In this document: positions 4,660 through 6,052 of the stretch, in pieces
How positions within the stretch are numbered: the stretch's first letter is position 1
How the letters are laid out: every line of letters starts with the position of its first letter
NCBI GenBank assembly: GCA_001805655.1
Contig: MHGR01000080.1
Span: forward strand, 1 to 6,052
DNA length: 6,052 nucleotides
Source: Omnitrophica WOR_2 bacterium RIFCSPHIGHO2_02_FULL_52_10
GTDB lineage: Bacteria; Omnitrophota; Gorgyraeia; Zapsychrales; Zapsychraceae
Direction: 5' to 3'
The notes under the pieces: generated by a model
The model's database searches: none
Seen by the model: only the letters and a program-made list of their open reading frames with translations
What the model was told of the DNA's origin: nothing
Position numbers and translations under genes: made by a program

Positions 4660-6052
4660 TTAATTGTTCATCTTCAGGATGAGGGATGATTCAAACACAT
4701 CCCCTCCCACCGTGGCCCTGAAGCCGGACGCCTTGATGGATTTCAGGCTGTCAAGAATGGGGTCGACGACTTCATCCAAATACAATTGCCGCAGGGAAGG
4801 ATCGGGCGCCTGCTCCTCATATCCCTGGACAATATTCATCAGTTCTGCTTTACGCTCTTCTTCGTCAGCGATTTCCTTTTCCTTGGCAGCAATTTGTTCT
4901 TGCAGGGCCGTCTGCTCGGTCTGCTTGGCGCTGACATCCTGGCCCTGCGTTTCCAGCGACCACATTTCGTCCTCCAGGGCGCGGATTTGATCTTTGAGTC
5001 CAGACAATTGCCTTTGCTTGATCTGAATGCTGGCCTTCGCTTCCTCCAGTGGCATGGCGCTTCCCGAGATAAGCGCCTCGGCCGCTTGCTCCTGCGCCGC
5101 CGCCCACTGGTTCCCCCAGCGGACCAGGCCTTTGAGCTTTTCCATGAGTTCGCCCACCATGATGAACTGGACGCTGCGGTTTTTATCCGTCAGACCGTCA
5201 TTCACTTCTTGAAACGCGGAGTTGGCCGGCAGGGACCTTGAGGAATCTTTTGAGGCATCGATGGAATTGATCAAAAGCGAGCTGCTGGTCGCCACCAGAA
5301 GGTAATCATCCAAAAAACAATACCCCGGCCGGATATCCTGGCCCAGCGGTAAGGCAAGATATTCCACCGTCGTCCCGTTATGGTTTTCCTGCTGCAACGC
5401 CATAAACGGCTGCTCCTTCAGCCGCGCCAGCAGGCGTTCCGCCTTGGCCCGGTCCTGAATTTTAAAGAATATCAGCATTTTCGGGTACGGAAATAATCCG
5501 CCGACCTGAATATCCTGGATATAACCCCCGATTTCATCCCCAAACGCCGGCAGGATATCGTTGGTGATGCTAAAACCGGTTTGCGCCTCCACCGCTTCTA
5601 TCTGCGCGGCCGATTCGGGTCTTTGGGCCACTTCACTTTGAATCTGCCGCCAATACTGATCGAGATGGAAGCAGTTGCTCCAATGATACGCGAGCACATC
5701 CCCGGGAATGAACCGGATCGAGTTGTTCTCACCGGGAGGGCAGGTGTAAAGATCGGCAAGTTCCGCGTCCAATTCTTTGGGGTTAAAGAACACGCGATAA
5801 TCCGCGCGGGGCAGGGGCTCGAGCTGCGAGGAAACGGCGAACGTTTCCAGGCCGGACATCCGGCTGAGAATCTCCTTCCATTGCGCGCGCACATTCTGGT
5901 TATCCTCCCCGTCTTGTGCCGTTTGCCTTTCCATTTGTTGGTTTAAAAACGCGCCGAGCGCCTTGATATTGAACAGGCCCGTCAATCCGGTGTTCGTTGA
6001 AAGTTCCTTTTTAAGACGGACAAACTGTTGGCCGGCGGTTAATGCCGGCCGG
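4660..6052 (-). CDS. DUF3352-like protein with C-terminal-half coiled coil, 5' end outside window
   Basis: 463 codons are visible and the frame stays open to the window edge, so the true start lies beyond 6052; the TTG at 5985 is merely internal. Numbering from the first visible residue: a GD..AYHW segment (about 117-124), TGFSITNDILPAFGDEIGG (158-176) then a beta-rich PYPKMLIFFKIQD (189-200) and an AKAERLLARL helix (202-211), LDDYLLVATS (247-256), a Gln/Glu/Lys-rich coiled coil of about 75 residues (335-412), and a terminal beta segment GGDVFESSLILKMN. The 'FGDEIGG', 'LLVATS' and 'VGGDVFESSLIL' pattern resembles DUF3352-type proteins of unknown function; this assignment is from memory of the family. 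The protein is probably exported or envelope-associated, but the N-terminus that would show a signal is missing. It is followed after 64 nt by the lipoprotein gene. Confidence 0.72.
   Translation of the reverse strand, partial: RPALTAGQQFVRLKKELSTNTGLTGLFNIKALGAFLNQQMERQTAQDGEDNQNVRAQWKEILSRMSGLETFAVSSQLEPLPRADYRVFFNPKELDAELADLYTCPPGENNSIRFIPGDVLAYHWSNCFHLDQYWRQIQSEVAQRPESAAQIEAVEAQTGFSITNDILPAFGDEIGGYIQDIQVGGLFPYPKMLIFFKIQDRAKAERLLARLKEQPFMALQQENHNGTTVEYLALPLGQDIRPGYCFLDDYLLVATSSSLLINSIDASKDSSRSLPANSAFQEVNDGLTDKNRSVQFIMVGELMEKLKGLVRWGNQWAAAQEQAAEALISGSAMPLEEAKASIQIKQRQLSGLKDQIRALEDEMWSLETQGQDVSAKQTEQTALQEQIAAKEKEIADEEERKAELMNIVQGYEEQAPDPSLRQLYLDEVVDPILDSLKSIKASGFRATVGGDVFESSLILKMNN

Noticed and set aside
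4660..5985. A complete DUF3352-like gene starting at the TTG at 5985
   Set aside because: The frame continues without a stop to 6052 and no Shine-Dalgarno precedes the TTG, so the gene is partial and this codon is internal.
6030..6050. 7-bp inverted repeat GGCCGGC/GCCGGCC with 7-base loop at the right edge
   Set aside because: It lies inside the open coding frame of the DUF3352-like gene, so is more likely GC-rich codon use than a terminator; no U-tract follows on either strand.

Overview
The window is 6.05 kb of bacterial chromosome-like DNA in which all six recognisable genes lie on the minus strand, so transcription runs from position 6052 towards 1. GC content looks moderately high by eye (not computed). 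I see no tRNA or rRNA gene, CRISPR array, transposase or phage gene. The organism cannot be fixed from sequence alone. The mix of an Nfn-type flavoprotein pair, a bacterial PolX with PHP domain, a tiny lipoprotein and a DUF3352-like protein would suit an uncultured, probably anaerobic lineage such as Omnitrophota or Elusimicrobiota, but that is a low-confidence inference.

Layout in transcription order: (1) a 5'-truncated gene for a DUF3352-like protein with a long coiled coil (6052-4660), whose frame stays open to the window edge; (2) a 64-nt gap with an all-AT hairpin; (3) a 61-codon gene for a small putative lipoprotein with a TTG start and good Shine-Dalgarno (4595-4410); (4) 19 nt later, polX, most likely from a GTG at 4390 to 2669; (5) a 225-nt spacer full of inverted and direct repeats of the GAGCGAAGTCGAAGG type; (6) nfnA-like and nfnB-like genes (2443-1562 and 1649-291), overlapping by 88 nt; (7) 39 nt later, the first 83 codons of panB, which runs off the left edge.

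The two halves look functionally separate. Upstream are an unknown probable envelope protein, a small lipoprotein and a DNA repair polymerase. Downstream is a redox and biosynthesis block. NfnA and NfnB would form a flavin/iron-sulfur complex that in characterised relatives couples NADH, ferredoxin and NADP(H). PanB makes ketopantoate, whose next conversion uses NADPH. That metabolic link is suggestive only.

Most of the window is ordinary. The parts most worth a second look are deviations in nucleotide/flavin-binding motifs of both Nfn-like subunits, the long nfnA/nfnB overlap, the mosaic repeat cluster between polX and nfnA, and the uncharacterised lipoprotein and coiled-coil genes.
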